This document shows, one piece after another, positions 1-6,424 of a stretch of 28,182 nucleotides of DNA. The stretch covers positions 1-28,182 of IMG/VR virus record IMGVR_UViG_3300013005_000130, one strand, 5' to 3'. This DNA comes from a virus. The first letter of the stretch is position 1; the number at the start of each line of letters is the position of its first letter. Below the pieces are notes generated by a model that saw nothing but the letters and a program-made list of their open reading frames with translations, ran no database searches and was not told the origin of the DNA. The translations under genes were made by a program, and so were the position numbers.

Positions 1-163
1 ATTAAAGCAAGAGGGATACGGTGAGGACGGAGACAAAGACGAAGAAATCGTAGATCGTTGGTTCCGTGAACTGTGTGCTAATGTAGTAGTCGATGGTGAT
101 TTTGGCGGTCCTGTAAACACAGGTTTAATTGATATTAAAACAGTGAAGAAAGATAATCTATGA
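1..163 (+). CDS. C-terminal end of an unrecognised phage gene (partial)
   Basis: An open frame enters from the left edge (first full codon at position 2) and ends at TGA 161-163, giving about 53 residues that end in VKKDNL. The visible part is acidic (GEDGDKDEE) and then has a region around DRWFRELCANVVV. The stop overlaps the next start in an ATGA arrangement, so it is probably translationally coupled to the nuclease gene at 160. I do not recognise the family from this fragment, and its true start lies outside the window. Confidence 0.7.
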   Translation, partial: LKQEGYGEDGDKDEEIVDRWFRELCANVVVDGDFGGPVNTGLIDIKTVKKDNL

Positions 164-1164
164 ATTATATCTTAGTCGATACAGCAAACACATTCTTTCG
201 TGCAAGACATGTCATCAACGGTGACGCTGATATCAAGTTAGGTATGGCGTTTCACATCACACTAAACAGTATTCGCAAAGCATGGCAGCAATTCGAAGGC
301 AGTCATGTTATCTTCTGTTTAGAGGGACGTAGCTGGCGTAAAGATTATTATACTCCTTACAAAGCTCAACGTGCCGCTCAACGTGCCGCACACACAGAAA
401 AAGAACAAGATGAAGAAAAAATCTTCTGGGAAGCATTTGATACATTCAAAGACTTTATCGCAGAAAAGACCAACTGCACTGTACTACAAAATCCACAGTT
501 AGAAGCAGATGATTTAATCGCTGGTTGGATACAGAGTCATCCAAATGACAAACATGTGATTATCAGTACGGACACAGATTTTGTGCAATTAATTGCACCT
601 AATGTCACACAGTACAATGGTGTGATGGAACATGTAATCACACACGAAGGAATATTTGATGACAAAGGCAAGCCAGTCATTGACAAAAAAACACAACAAC
701 CTAAAGCAGCTCCAAATCCAGAATGGCTGTTGTTTGAAAAATGTATGCGTGGTGATACCAGTGATAATGTCTTCTCAGCGTATCCGGGTGTGCGTACTAA
801 AGGCACAAGCAAAAAAGTGGGTCTTACTGAAGCGTTCGAAGATCGTAAAAGCAAAGGATATGCGTGGAACAATCTCATGTTACAGAGATGGTCTGACCAC
901 AACGGTCAAGAACATCGTGTGTTAGAAGATTACGAACGCAATCGTCGACTTATCGATCTAACTCATCAACCAGATAATATCAAAGAGATAATTACGAATA
1001 CAATTTCCGCTGCTACCGCTGAACAAAAGAATGTGAGCCAAGTTGGTATAAGATTAATCAAGTTCTGTAATCTATGGGATTTGAAAAAGATTGCTGATCA
1101 AGCACAGAGTTATGCAGAACCACTCAATGCTAGATACACGAACTCAGAGATTGTGACAGCATGA
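160..1164 (+). CDS. rnh: T4 RNase H-type 5'-3' exonuclease / flap endonuclease
   Basis: This 334-residue protein looks like the FEN/5'-3' exonuclease family that includes T4 RNase H (305 residues), which removes RNA primers and flaps from lagging-strand DNA. Visible family features are the N-terminal metal-binding Asp (D7 in ILVDTANTFFRAR), the basic arch segment around residues 57-71 (GRSWRKDYYTPYKAQR), the acidic pair D117-D118 in LEADDLI, D138 and D140 in STDTDFVQL, and GDTSDN at 198-203, followed by a Gly/Lys-rich helix-turn-helix-like stretch (residues 210-221). These correspond to the metal-ligand aspartates of the family. ATG 160 overlaps the upstream stop by four bases. It would act with the phage replisome in the cytoplasm. 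The assignment to the family is firm; the symbol is by analogy to T4. Confidence 0.9.
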   Translation: MNYILVDTANTFFRARHVINGDADIKLGMAFHITLNSIRKAWQQFEGSHVIFCLEGRSWRKDYYTPYKAQRAAQRAAHTEKEQDEEKIFWEAFDTFKDFIAEKTNCTVLQNPQLEADDLIAGWIQSHPNDKHVIISTDTDFVQLIAPNVTQYNGVMEHVITHEGIFDDKGKPVIDKKTQQPKAAPNPEWLLFEKCMRGDTSDNVFSAYPGVRTKGTSKKVGLTEAFEDRKSKGYAWNNLMLQRWSDHNGQEHRVLEDYERNRRLIDLTHQPDNIKEIITNTISAATAEQKNVSQVGIRLIKFCNLWDLKKIADQAQSYAEPLNARYTNSEIVTA

Positions 1165-1184
1165 TCACCCCACAGGAGATAGTG

Positions 1185-1661
1185 ATGACAGACATACACG
1201 CTAAACCTATCATAGCAAATAAATTTTGGATCGTAGAAGAGAATGGCGAGAAGATTGCCACTCTGAGAAAGGACGATGACAATAGATTTTTCATGAGCAA
1301 TGAGACAGGAGTAACTATTTACGAAACCAAAGATAGTTTAACTAAACAGTTTGGTAAAAAGTTTTTCACCGTAAAGATTGTCAAAGAGGCCGATACGGCA
1401 CTGCCTAATGAAGTTCATGGGTATGCTACTAGCACCGAGCCTCACAACGCCATGTTTGATATTCGTAAGAAACTACCACTGTTCACAAAAAGCAGTGATT
1501 CAAAAAGTCTATACTGTGCCGGATACTACTGTATCAAATTTGAGAAAGGGTGGGTCAAGAGTTTTTGTCCTAAAAAGATCACCTTAGAACGCTATCCATA
1601 CCAAGGTCCGTTCAAGACAGAATTAGAGATGAAACAGGTATTAGCCAATGTCACAAAGTAA
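1185..1661 (+). CDS. phage protein of unknown function, 158 aa
   Basis: I do not recognise this protein. The frame is open from ATG 1161, but the start is placed at ATG 1185 because AGGAG at 1174-1178 lies six bases before it; the 1161 ATG would overlap the previous stop and has no ribosome site. The product is hydrophilic and basic, without a signal peptide or membrane segment, and has a Cys/Tyr-rich stretch around YCAGYYCIKF and repeated Lys-Lys pairs. Its stop lies 14 bases inside the next gene, which suggests coupled translation. It sits in the replication-side block of a T4-like genome, so a DNA- or RNA-metabolism accessory role is possible but not shown. Confidence 0.75.
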   Translation: MTDIHAKPIIANKFWIVEENGEKIATLRKDDDNRFFMSNETGVTIYETKDSLTKQFGKKFFTVKIVKEADTALPNEVHGYATSTEPHNAMFDIRKKLPLFTKSSDSKSLYCAGYYCIKFEKGWVKSFCPKKITLERYPYQGPFKTELEMKQVLANVTK

Positions 1662-1896
1662 CTTACCAGAAATACTTCCTACAGTACAAAAACTTATTCA
1701 AAGAATCAGTGTTGCTGAACGTAGCCAACAGAAAGAAATACGTATTAGTATGCAAGAAGCTAGAGATCTCACTGCAGAATTAGCACTGTTAACAGCTAAA
1801 CTAGGAAGCACTGTCAGCGAAATACACCAAATGTTAGCGGCAATCAAAGAATCTACTACCCAGATAGACGTGAAATTCGACGGCGGGCAGTTCTAA
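1648..1896 (+). CDS. small helical phage protein, 82 aa
   Basis: An 82-residue protein that starts at ATG 1648, overlapping the upstream gene by 14 bases, with an AGGT-type ribosome site about seven bases before the start. Residues about 12-70 have the hydrophobic spacing of a long amphipathic helix or coiled coil (LIQRISVAERS, then LTAELALLTAKLGSTV). There is no membrane segment. In T4 the genes just after rnh include small regulators (dsbA, gene 33), but I see no motif linking this protein to either, so function is unknown. Confidence 0.7.
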   Translation: MSQSNLPEILPTVQKLIQRISVAERSQQKEIRISMQEARDLTAELALLTAKLGSTVSEIHQMLAAIKESTTQIDVKFDGGQF

Positions 1897-1902
1897 AAAA
1901 GA

Positions 1903-1910
1903 CATAAATA
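1903..1910 (+). promoter_or_regulatory. T4-like late promoter box CATAAATA
   Basis: CATAAATA lies in the 41-base gap between the stop at 1896 and ATG 1938. It matches seven of eight positions of the T4 late box TATAAATA, which is read by a gp55-type sigma without a -35 element. With T4 spacing, transcription would start near 1916. A ribosome site (AGGA, 1926-1929) and ATG follow. Assignment is by motif and position only. Confidence 0.5.
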
Positions 1911-1939
1911 TATACGTGGTTAATTAGGAACACGTATAT
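1910..1939 (+). promoter_or_regulatory. inverted repeat around the ribosome site of the 1938 gene
   Basis: ATATACGTG (1910-1918) and CACGTATAT (1931-1939) are perfect inverted repeats: a 9-bp stem with a 12-base loop. The loop holds the ribosome site AGGA (1926-1929) and the 3' arm takes in the first two bases of the ATG at 1938. RNA made by read-through could fold this hairpin and hide the start. RNA started from the adjacent late box, near 1916, would lack most of the 5' arm. Confidence 0.55.
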
Positions 1940-2222
1940 GAGTAGACCCAAGCCAAAAGTTCTTTTAGAGTATGCTAACAAAGAAACCTATAAGATTGAG
2001 CAGATTCTTGACTCGGAAGCCATCTGGGCTGTGTTCTACAACGGCCAGCCTTTCAATCTCAAAAGCGGTAGTCTGATAGCCAGTTATCCAGGTCCAAAAT
2101 ATAAAAAGGTGTCATTTTCAAATCCAGGTCATGCACACAATCTAGCAAAGAAATTAAATCGACTGTTTAAGACCAAAGACTTTGCAGTTTACAAACTTAC
2201 TTCTGGCGAAGAGATCAAATAA
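1938..2222 (+). CDS. phage protein of unknown function, 94 aa
   Basis: A basic 94-residue protein (N-terminus MSRPKPKVLLEY) with no signal peptide or membrane segment. The start is fixed by AGGA at 1926-1929 eight bases before ATG 1938. The middle holds an aromatic stretch (AIWAVFYNGQPFNL) and a Lys-rich C-terminal part (AKKLNRLFKTKDF), which could suit nucleic-acid contact. It is the first gene after the late-like box at 1903-1910, and its start lies in a hairpin. I recognise no family; it resembles small conserved proteins of T4-like aquatic phages only in style. Confidence 0.75.
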   Translation: MSRPKPKVLLEYANKETYKIEQILDSEAIWAVFYNGQPFNLKSGSLIASYPGPKYKKVSFSNPGHAHNLAKKLNRLFKTKDFAVYKLTSGEEIK

Positions 2223-2223
2223 C

Positions 2224-2622
2224 ATGAACAAAGATGCCTATACCAAGGCGTTCTTGCAGGCAGCAGAAATACCAATCACTGAAAAAACAATCAAAGACTA
2301 CAAAGCTGTGTGGTGGTGGAGTTTTAGAAACAAAGATCGAGGTGGTTTGAGATTAACCGAGCAGGCCTTGGAATTCATTGAAGAACATGCTAAAATAAAA
2401 ACTTATAAAATAGAATTTCCTAAAGAATTTGCATTCACTCCACAGGTATTGCTTTGGTTAGACAATTATATCGATTCACCGTTCTTTGTCAACAAAAAAC
2501 ACATCATTGTAATGAAAGAAAAAGCTGCTTTTGAACTATATCTGCTCAGCGGCGATGTTCGCAAGTTGGGACATAATAGAGCCATGAACAAAAGACTTAG
2601 CCAAGAATCCACCCCCGAATAA
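2224..2622 (+). CDS. conserved-type phage protein of unknown function, 132 aa
   Basis: The start is ATG 2224, one base after the previous stop; an upstream in-frame TTG at 2182 lies inside the preceding gene and is less likely. The protein has a distinctive Trp-rich N-terminal part (AVWWWSFRNKDRGGLRLTEQ, residues about 23-42) followed by a mixed domain with LLWLDNYID and a C-terminal stretch LSGDVRKLGHNRAMNKR. I have an impression of similar proteins in T4-like cyanophages and pelagiphages, but no function is known to me. There are no membrane or secretion signals. A transcription or replication accessory role would fit the position but is inference. Confidence 0.75.
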   Translation: MNKDAYTKAFLQAAEIPITEKTIKDYKAVWWWSFRNKDRGGLRLTEQALEFIEEHAKIKTYKIEFPKEFAFTPQVLLWLDNYIDSPFFVNKKHIIVMKEKAAFELYLLSGDVRKLGHNRAMNKRLSQESTPE

Positions 2623-2630
2623 TCCCACTG

Positions 2631-2638
2631 TATAAATA
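2631..2638 (+). promoter_or_regulatory. T4-like late promoter box TATAAATA
   Basis: An exact match to the T4 late promoter box lies in the 24-base gap between the stop at 2622 and ATG 2647. With T4 spacing the RNA would start at about 2644, leaving a leader of roughly three bases. No ribosome site is visible before the ATG. Confidence 0.55.
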
Positions 2639-2646
2639 TTTTTACT

Positions 2647-2919
2647 ATGTTCGACCTTAATCCCATGGATGTTTTACAACAGCGAAATTTGCGTACGATT
2701 GCTCCGCATTTTTCTACGTTCACCGTTACTGAAACTGAGTTGTTTAATGGCGTGGAAGATTGGGTTCGAACAAAGCTCAAAGGCAGATATTATATCTGTG
2801 CAAAACCTGCTGTAGATCGCAGCGGGAATCTTAGATCTTCATGTGTAATAGGATTTGAAGATCATCAAGAACTAACTTATTTCATGCTTGCATGTCCACA
2901 CCTAAGGAGAACACAATGA
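2647..2919 (+). CDS. phage protein of unknown function, 90 aa
   Basis: A 90-residue soluble protein that starts eight bases after an exact TATAAATA box, so an unusually short or absent leader is predicted. No Shine-Dalgarno is visible before ATG 2647; a second in-frame ATG at 2665 also lacks one. The sequence shows a conserved-looking core (EDWVRTKLKGRYY, then CAKPAVDRSGNLRSSCVIGF). Its TGA overlaps the next ATG (ATGA, 2916-2919). The family is unknown. Confidence 0.65.
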   Translation: MFDLNPMDVLQQRNLRTIAPHFSTFTVTETELFNGVEDWVRTKLKGRYYICAKPAVDRSGNLRSSCVIGFEDHQELTYFMLACPHLRRTQ

Positions 2920-3143
2920 CAGAAGAAATCAATGAAACAACCAGCGCAGAACCCGTTGCTGAACAAGCAGCACCTGCGGCAGCTGCACCTGATTTAAATA
3001 TCAGCGACCTACTAGCAGTAAAAAATATCATAGAAGTTGCTACTTCAAGAGGTGCGTTCAAAGCCGCCGAACTAGAAGCAGTGGGTAAAACTTTTAATAA
3101 ATTAAACACTTTTCTAGAATCTGTATCTAAAAAGGAAGCCTAA
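2916..3143 (+). CDS. small Ala-rich phage protein, 75 aa
   Basis: The start is placed at ATG 2916, because AAGGAG (2904-2909) lies six bases before it and the ATG overlaps the upstream TGA; the earlier in-frame ATG 2892 lies inside the previous gene. The N-terminal 30 residues are acidic and Ala/Pro-rich and probably disordered. The C-terminal part (NISDLLAVKNIIEVATSRG, then AFKAAELEAVGKTFNKLNTF) looks like a compact helical domain. The layout resembles small proteins I associate with T4-like cyanophages, but no function can be stated. The next gene starts directly after its stop. Confidence 0.75.
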   Translation: MTEEINETTSAEPVAEQAAPAAAAPDLNISDLLAVKNIIEVATSRGAFKAAELEAVGKTFNKLNTFLESVSKKEA

Positions 3144-3794
3144 ATGCGAAGCCTAAAACACATAGGTAGAATTCAAAACACAGGAGTCAAAGTATTGGTG
3201 GTGTTTAGAACTCTTCCCGGAGAGTCAAATATGGCTCTAGTATTACCTGTAGCACAACTACCAGATCAGTATCATGACGCAATCATGACCTTGGTAGAAA
3301 CTGATCAGGCACAAGATGCGTTTGAATTTGGCGAAATCATGCACATCCGTCTATTTCCAGATGGCAGACCTATGCTGAGAGCTATGCAAGCTGATGGTAG
3401 ATTGATCAAAGTGCCTACGGATTCCGTAATGATGACTCCTACTACCAACGACACTGTGCTGTTAGCCAATCTCAACACATTAATCGCTGAACAGAAAAAC
3501 TGCACTATCGACGATCTATGCAAATTTGTAGCAGGAGCACCATCAGCTAAGCCAGTGGTCAAAGATATAGCCACTGTCAACGATATGACGCCGGCAGTGG
3601 ATTCAGATATTCCTGCTCCTATTAGAGCACAGGCTGACACAAACGCTGCACTGTCTGATCGTGATCTTGCTAAATCATATCGAAGCCAAGCAGATGCCAT
3701 GTACAAAGAAGCAGCTAGACTACGCAAAGAAGCAGATAACTTAGATCCGGTTATTAAAAAGACCAAAAAGGTAGAAGACACTGTTGATGCCTAA
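3144..3794 (+). CDS. phage protein of unknown function with C-terminal helix, 216 aa
   Basis: ATG 3144 directly abuts the upstream TAA, and AAGGA sits about eight bases before it. Residues 1-135 form a mixed domain (GRIQNTGVKVLVVFRTLPGE; then KVPTDSVMMTP). A variable linker follows, and residues about 168-210 form a charged helix (AKSYRSQADAMYKEAARLRK), likely a coiled coil that could mediate partner binding. There is no membrane segment. It belongs to the same closely packed + strand run as its neighbours. I do not recognise a characterised family. Confidence 0.75.
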   Translation: MRSLKHIGRIQNTGVKVLVVFRTLPGESNMALVLPVAQLPDQYHDAIMTLVETDQAQDAFEFGEIMHIRLFPDGRPMLRAMQADGRLIKVPTDSVMMTPTTNDTVLLANLNTLIAEQKNCTIDDLCKFVAGAPSAKPVVKDIATVNDMTPAVDSDIPAPIRAQADTNAALSDRDLAKSYRSQADAMYKEAARLRKEADNLDPVIKKTKKVEDTVDA

Positions 3795-4092
3795 TCCCTT
3801 GTTCAAACCTCCGCGCCATCTTGTAAAAGAATGGCCGGAGGTTTTTGAAGATCTTTATATGAACACCATGCCTGTGGCCTATCTAGATTCAGTGAGATTA
3901 GATTTCACTGATGGCAGGGTATGGGAGATAGATGTTCGAACTGAATTAACCAAGCAATCTCCCGAGGGAATTGCAGAGATTCTGTTCAGCACTCTTCAGG
4001 AATATAAAGACGAAATCAAGAAAATTGATTTCAAAGTAGACATTGAGAAACTCAAAAAAGACATATTAGATTCAACTAAAACTATATTCTAG
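3787..4092 (+). CDS. phage protein of unknown function, 101 aa
   Basis: The start is taken as ATG 3787 (a TTG directly before it is less likely). It overlaps the end of the upstream gene by eight bases. The 101-residue product has the N-terminal segment PPRHLVKEWPEVFEDLYMNT, a strand-like DGRVWEIDVRTEL and a helical Lys/Asp-rich C-terminus. It is the last gene of the + strand block: its stop overlaps the convergent dehydrogenase gene by 11 bases, and a terminator follows 49 bases later. Function unknown. Confidence 0.75.
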   Translation: MPNPLFKPPRHLVKEWPEVFEDLYMNTMPVAYLDSVRLDFTDGRVWEIDVRTELTKQSPEGIAEILFSTLQEYKDEIKKIDFKVDIEKLKKDILDSTKTIF

Positions 4093-5299
4093 TATTTCCA
4101 TAATGAATAACTAGATGTTCGTTTGAAATAAAAGTTCTCCAAGGGTCAATAACAATTGACCCTTTTTCTATTTTACAATATAGGGTTTGAGTTTCTTCGA
4201 ATCCCCGATATTCATAGGTGACTTTTTTGTTATGAGCCAATAACACAACTCCATAACATGCTTCTATGTTGTCACCGGTAAGAGGATCAATGTATGTAGG
4301 AGGATAACCAAGTTCATTACAATAGTGTCCGATTAACAAACTATAACTACCGTCGCAATATTCAACGTTTGGTTTGTAGGCCTTTCCATGTATAAAAATA
4401 TTCATGTTATTTTCTTCAGCATATCTAACTAATTCTAATGCTAAATTTTTTGCCTGTATTTCTCGAGCATTCATAATACTATCAAATAAATCGTATCCTA
4501 GATCGAGTTCGTGAGCGAGATATCTTAGAGCAATATTGTCTCTAGGATGACATGCACCGCCGTCGCCCATGCCAGCTTTCATGTATTGAGGACCCATGAT
4601 ACGCATAGTAGATTTGGCAAGAGCATCTGTAACAACATCAACATTAATATTACCTTGCTTCATTGCTACATCTTGAATCATGTTTACCAGACCAATTTTA
4701 GCACTAATAAATGTATTATAGAATACTTTTATACATTCACACTCGTCCCAAGTACCTATCTCATACCTTGGATTGTTTTCCATTACAGTTTTATAAAAAT
4801 CTACAAGCTTCTTAGCATCTCCTGTTAGACTACCATCTTCTGTGCCTATCATTACCATTTCCGGGTTTATCATGTCCCACGACACACTGCCCATGGCAAT
4901 CAAATACGGATTATAAACAAATTGAGTATTGGTCACGAGAGGTGCGAATTCTCTACGTGTGGTTCCTGGAAGCACAGTTGAAATAAGAACTAACAACTGG
5001 TTCGGATACATATGTTCGTTGGCTTTAATCAAACAATCTTTAACAATGTCGTAGTTAAAATCTTTCGGAGGTAAGTGTGCGGTTGGTCCCCTTCCGTCGT
5101 ACTGCTTATTATGAGGAGTAGGCACTGCAATAAAAACAATATCTGTGTCTTTGATACAATCTCTTATCGAGCTTACCACATTAATTTTATCACTAGAAAC
5201 TTGTGCAACATCGAATCCCGTTACATAGTGTCCCTTATCAGCTATTGCTTCTGCACAAGGCATCCCTAATTTACCTAAACCGATAAATCCTATTTTCAT
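4082..5299 (-). CDS. UDP-glucose/GDP-mannose dehydrogenase family protein
   Basis: This 405-residue protein belongs to the NAD-dependent nucleotide-sugar dehydrogenases, which oxidise the C6 alcohol of an NDP-sugar to a carboxylate (NDP-uronic acid). An N-terminal Rossmann motif is visible (GFIGLGKLG, residues 4-12). The middle-domain helix has K191, N195 and K201 (KVFYNTFISAK), and the catalytic Cys is C250 in GDGGACHPRD, where the usual family form is GGxCxPKD. The C-terminal NAD/UDP-sugar domain starts near GKAYKPN (305-311) but has a divergent DGSYS in place of the usual D-x-R-x-S-P. Length is near the family norm. It reads opposite to both neighbours. Substrate cannot be told. A late-like box and an AAGG ribosome site precede ATG 5299. 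Confidence 0.88.
   Translation of the reverse strand: MKIGFIGLGKLGMPCAEAIADKGHYVTGFDVAQVSSDKINVVSSIRDCIKDTDIVFIAVPTPHNKQYDGRGPTAHLPPKDFNYDIVKDCLIKANEHMYPNQLLVLISTVLPGTTRREFAPLVTNTQFVYNPYLIAMGSVSWDMINPEMVMIGTEDGSLTGDAKKLVDFYKTVMENNPRYEIGTWDECECIKVFYNTFISAKIGLVNMIQDVAMKQGNINVDVVTDALAKSTMRIMGPQYMKAGMGDGGACHPRDNIALRYLAHELDLGYDLFDSIMNAREIQAKNLALELVRYAEENNMNIFIHGKAYKPNVEYCDGSYSLLIGHYCNELGYPPTYIDPLTGDNIEACYGVVLLAHNKKVTYEYRGFEETQTLYCKIEKGSIVIDPWRTFISNEHLVIHYGNTRI
4141..4167 (+). terminator. rho-independent terminator for the + strand block
   Basis: AAGGGTCAAT (4141-4150), loop AACA (4151-4154) and ATTGACCCTT (4155-4164) form a perfect 10-bp stem, and the run of five T covers 4163-4167. It lies 49 bases after the stop at 4092. 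The same bases code for GSIVIDP in the opposing dehydrogenase gene. On the - strand the T run becomes an A run before the stem, so the signal works one way only. Confidence 0.85.
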
Positions 5300-5309
5300 A
5301 AAATTCCTT

Positions 5310-5336
5310 AATAAATATCATAGCATATTATTTATC
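5310..5336. promoter_or_regulatory. two-way late-promoter-like imperfect palindrome
   Basis: The gap between the divergent starts at 5299 (-) and 5347 (+) holds AATAAATA on the + strand (5310-5317) and GATAAATA on the - strand (5336-5329). With T4 late spacing, both transcripts would start near 5323. The arms also pair (AATAAATAT with ATATTATT, one bulged base, six-base loop), so on either strand the box lies in the 5' arm and the ribosome site follows the 3' arm. The region is very AT-rich, so chance pairing must be considered. Confidence 0.45.
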
Positions 5337-5346
5337 GAGGCAAATT

Positions 5347-5847
5347 TTGTACAAAAGAGATTTAATAGAACCATTCTGGACACTAGAACATCGATATTTA
5401 AATTATCAACGGGAACCTTTCAATTGTACTGAAGATGTAATACGTTGGAAATCTCAGGGATACTCTCAATCGCATTTTACAGGTTTGATGTTTGATATGA
5501 AAAATAGTATGCCTAACTGGTGCGCACCTTTCTTTTCCATTTTTCAAGGTTTAAATATAGGTCTAAGTTTTTATAGAATGGACACTTGTAATATATTGCC
5601 TCACCATCGAGATAGTTATGAATATTACAAAAAAATATTTAATATAAAAAATAATATGTCGATTTCGAGAGCTGTTATTTTTCTAGAAGATTGGAAACCA
5701 GGACATATTTTCGAAATAGAAGGAAATTTGTTGTCAAATTGGAAAGCAGGAGAATACATTCTATGGCAGTATGATACCGAGCATATGGCAGCTAACCTAG
5801 GAATAGAACCTCGTTATACTGCACAATTAACTTTCACGAATGTTTAA
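5347..5847 (+). CDS. 2-oxoglutarate/Fe(II)-dependent oxygenase-like protein (TTG start)
   Basis: This 166-residue protein shows the facial-triad pattern of Fe(II)/2OG oxygenases: H87-x-D89 (LPHHRDS), distal H146 (YDTEHMAAN), and R156 ten residues later, the usual 2OG carboxylate anchor (EPRYTAQLTF). It is short but covers the core double-stranded beta-helix. The start is TTG 5347, supported by GAGG (5337-5340) six bases upstream; no ATG fits the N-terminus. Such enzymes hydroxylate or otherwise oxidise proteins, sugars or small molecules; the substrate here is unknown. It overlaps the following aminotransferase-like gene by eight bases, suggesting a shared pathway. A closer relative could be the aspartyl/prolyl hydroxylase branch, but I cannot decide. 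Confidence 0.7.
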   Translation: MYKRDLIEPFWTLEHRYLNYQREPFNCTEDVIRWKSQGYSQSHFTGLMFDMKNSMPNWCAPFFSIFQGLNIGLSFYRMDTCNILPHHRDSYEYYKKIFNIKNNMSISRAVIFLEDWKPGHIFEIEGNLLSNWKAGEYILWQYDTEHMAANLGIEPRYTAQLTFTNV

Positions 5848-6424
5848 TAAAATTTTAGAATTCGAAAATGCTCTCGCTGAGTACACTGGAGCCCCCTATG
5901 CTATCTCAACAGATTGCTGTACTCATGCTATAGAACTATGTCTCCTTTACAACGATATATCAACTTGTAAGTTCACTGCATATACATATCTTAGCATACC
6001 AATGACTATGGTCAAATTAAACATTAGTTTTGAATATATTGAAGAATCGTGGATAGGTGAATATCAGTTTCATGGAACTAACATATGGGACAGCGCAAGA
6101 CGCTTAGAAAAAAATATGTATAGACAAGGAACAATGCAATGCTTAAGTTTTGGTCACACCAAACCTTTAAATAATGGTAGAGGTGGAGCAATACTACTAG
6201 ATGATAAAACTGCATATAACAAAATAATTAAAATGCGATACGATGGTCGAGATCTAGCTGTAAGTCCGTGGGTAAATCAAAAACATTTTTTGTTAGGTTA
6301 TCATTATAAAATGAACCCTGAAGAGTGTATAAGTGCTTTGGAAAAATTAAAAATCTACAAAGAAAGTAATCCAATTTATGTAGAATACCCCGATTGTAGG
6401 AAAATAAAAATTGATAAAAAGTAA
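5840..6424 (+). CDS. half-length DegT/DnrJ/EryC1/StrS-type PLP protein
   Basis: The 194-residue product matches the large domain of sugar aminotransferases of the DegT/DnrJ/EryC1/StrS family. The PLP-anchoring Asp is seen in IWDSARR (D84), and the Schiff-base Lys in LSFGHTKPLNNGRGG (K108). A GYHYKMNPEECISALEKL segment then matches the family stretch that follows. Normal members are about 360-400 residues; here the protein stops right after that point, so the whole C-terminal domain is absent. No remnant is seen downstream, where the next gene begins in another frame. It may be a natural short form working with a partner, or a reduced enzyme. The family's role is to transaminate keto-sugars. 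It overlaps both neighbours (8 and 14 bases). Confidence 0.78.
   Translation: MFNKILEFENALAEYTGAPYAISTDCCTHAIELCLLYNDISTCKFTAYTYLSIPMTMVKLNISFEYIEESWIGEYQFHGTNIWDSARRLEKNMYRQGTMQCLSFGHTKPLNNGRGGAILLDDKTAYNKIIKMRYDGRDLAVSPWVNQKHFLLGYHYKMNPEECISALEKLKIYKESNPIYVEYPDCRKIKIDKK

Noticed and set aside
537-902. Antisense frame within the nuclease gene
   Set aside because: The opposite strand codes for a nuclease with all expected motifs; the antisense product is motif-free.
1938-2622. Naming the small genes as T4 gene 33, dsbA or gene 59 from position after rnh
   Set aside because: Position is suggestive, but lengths and visible motifs give no real support for any of these names.
4141-4167. The same hairpin as a terminator for the - strand dehydrogenase
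   Set aside because: On the - strand the T run lies before the stem as A residues, and the hairpin is inside the coding region.
5840-6424. Mini DegT-type gene as a frameshifted pseudogene
   Set aside because: The next frame downstream is the complete amidinotransferase, not the missing aminotransferase half, and overlaps with both neighbours look intact.
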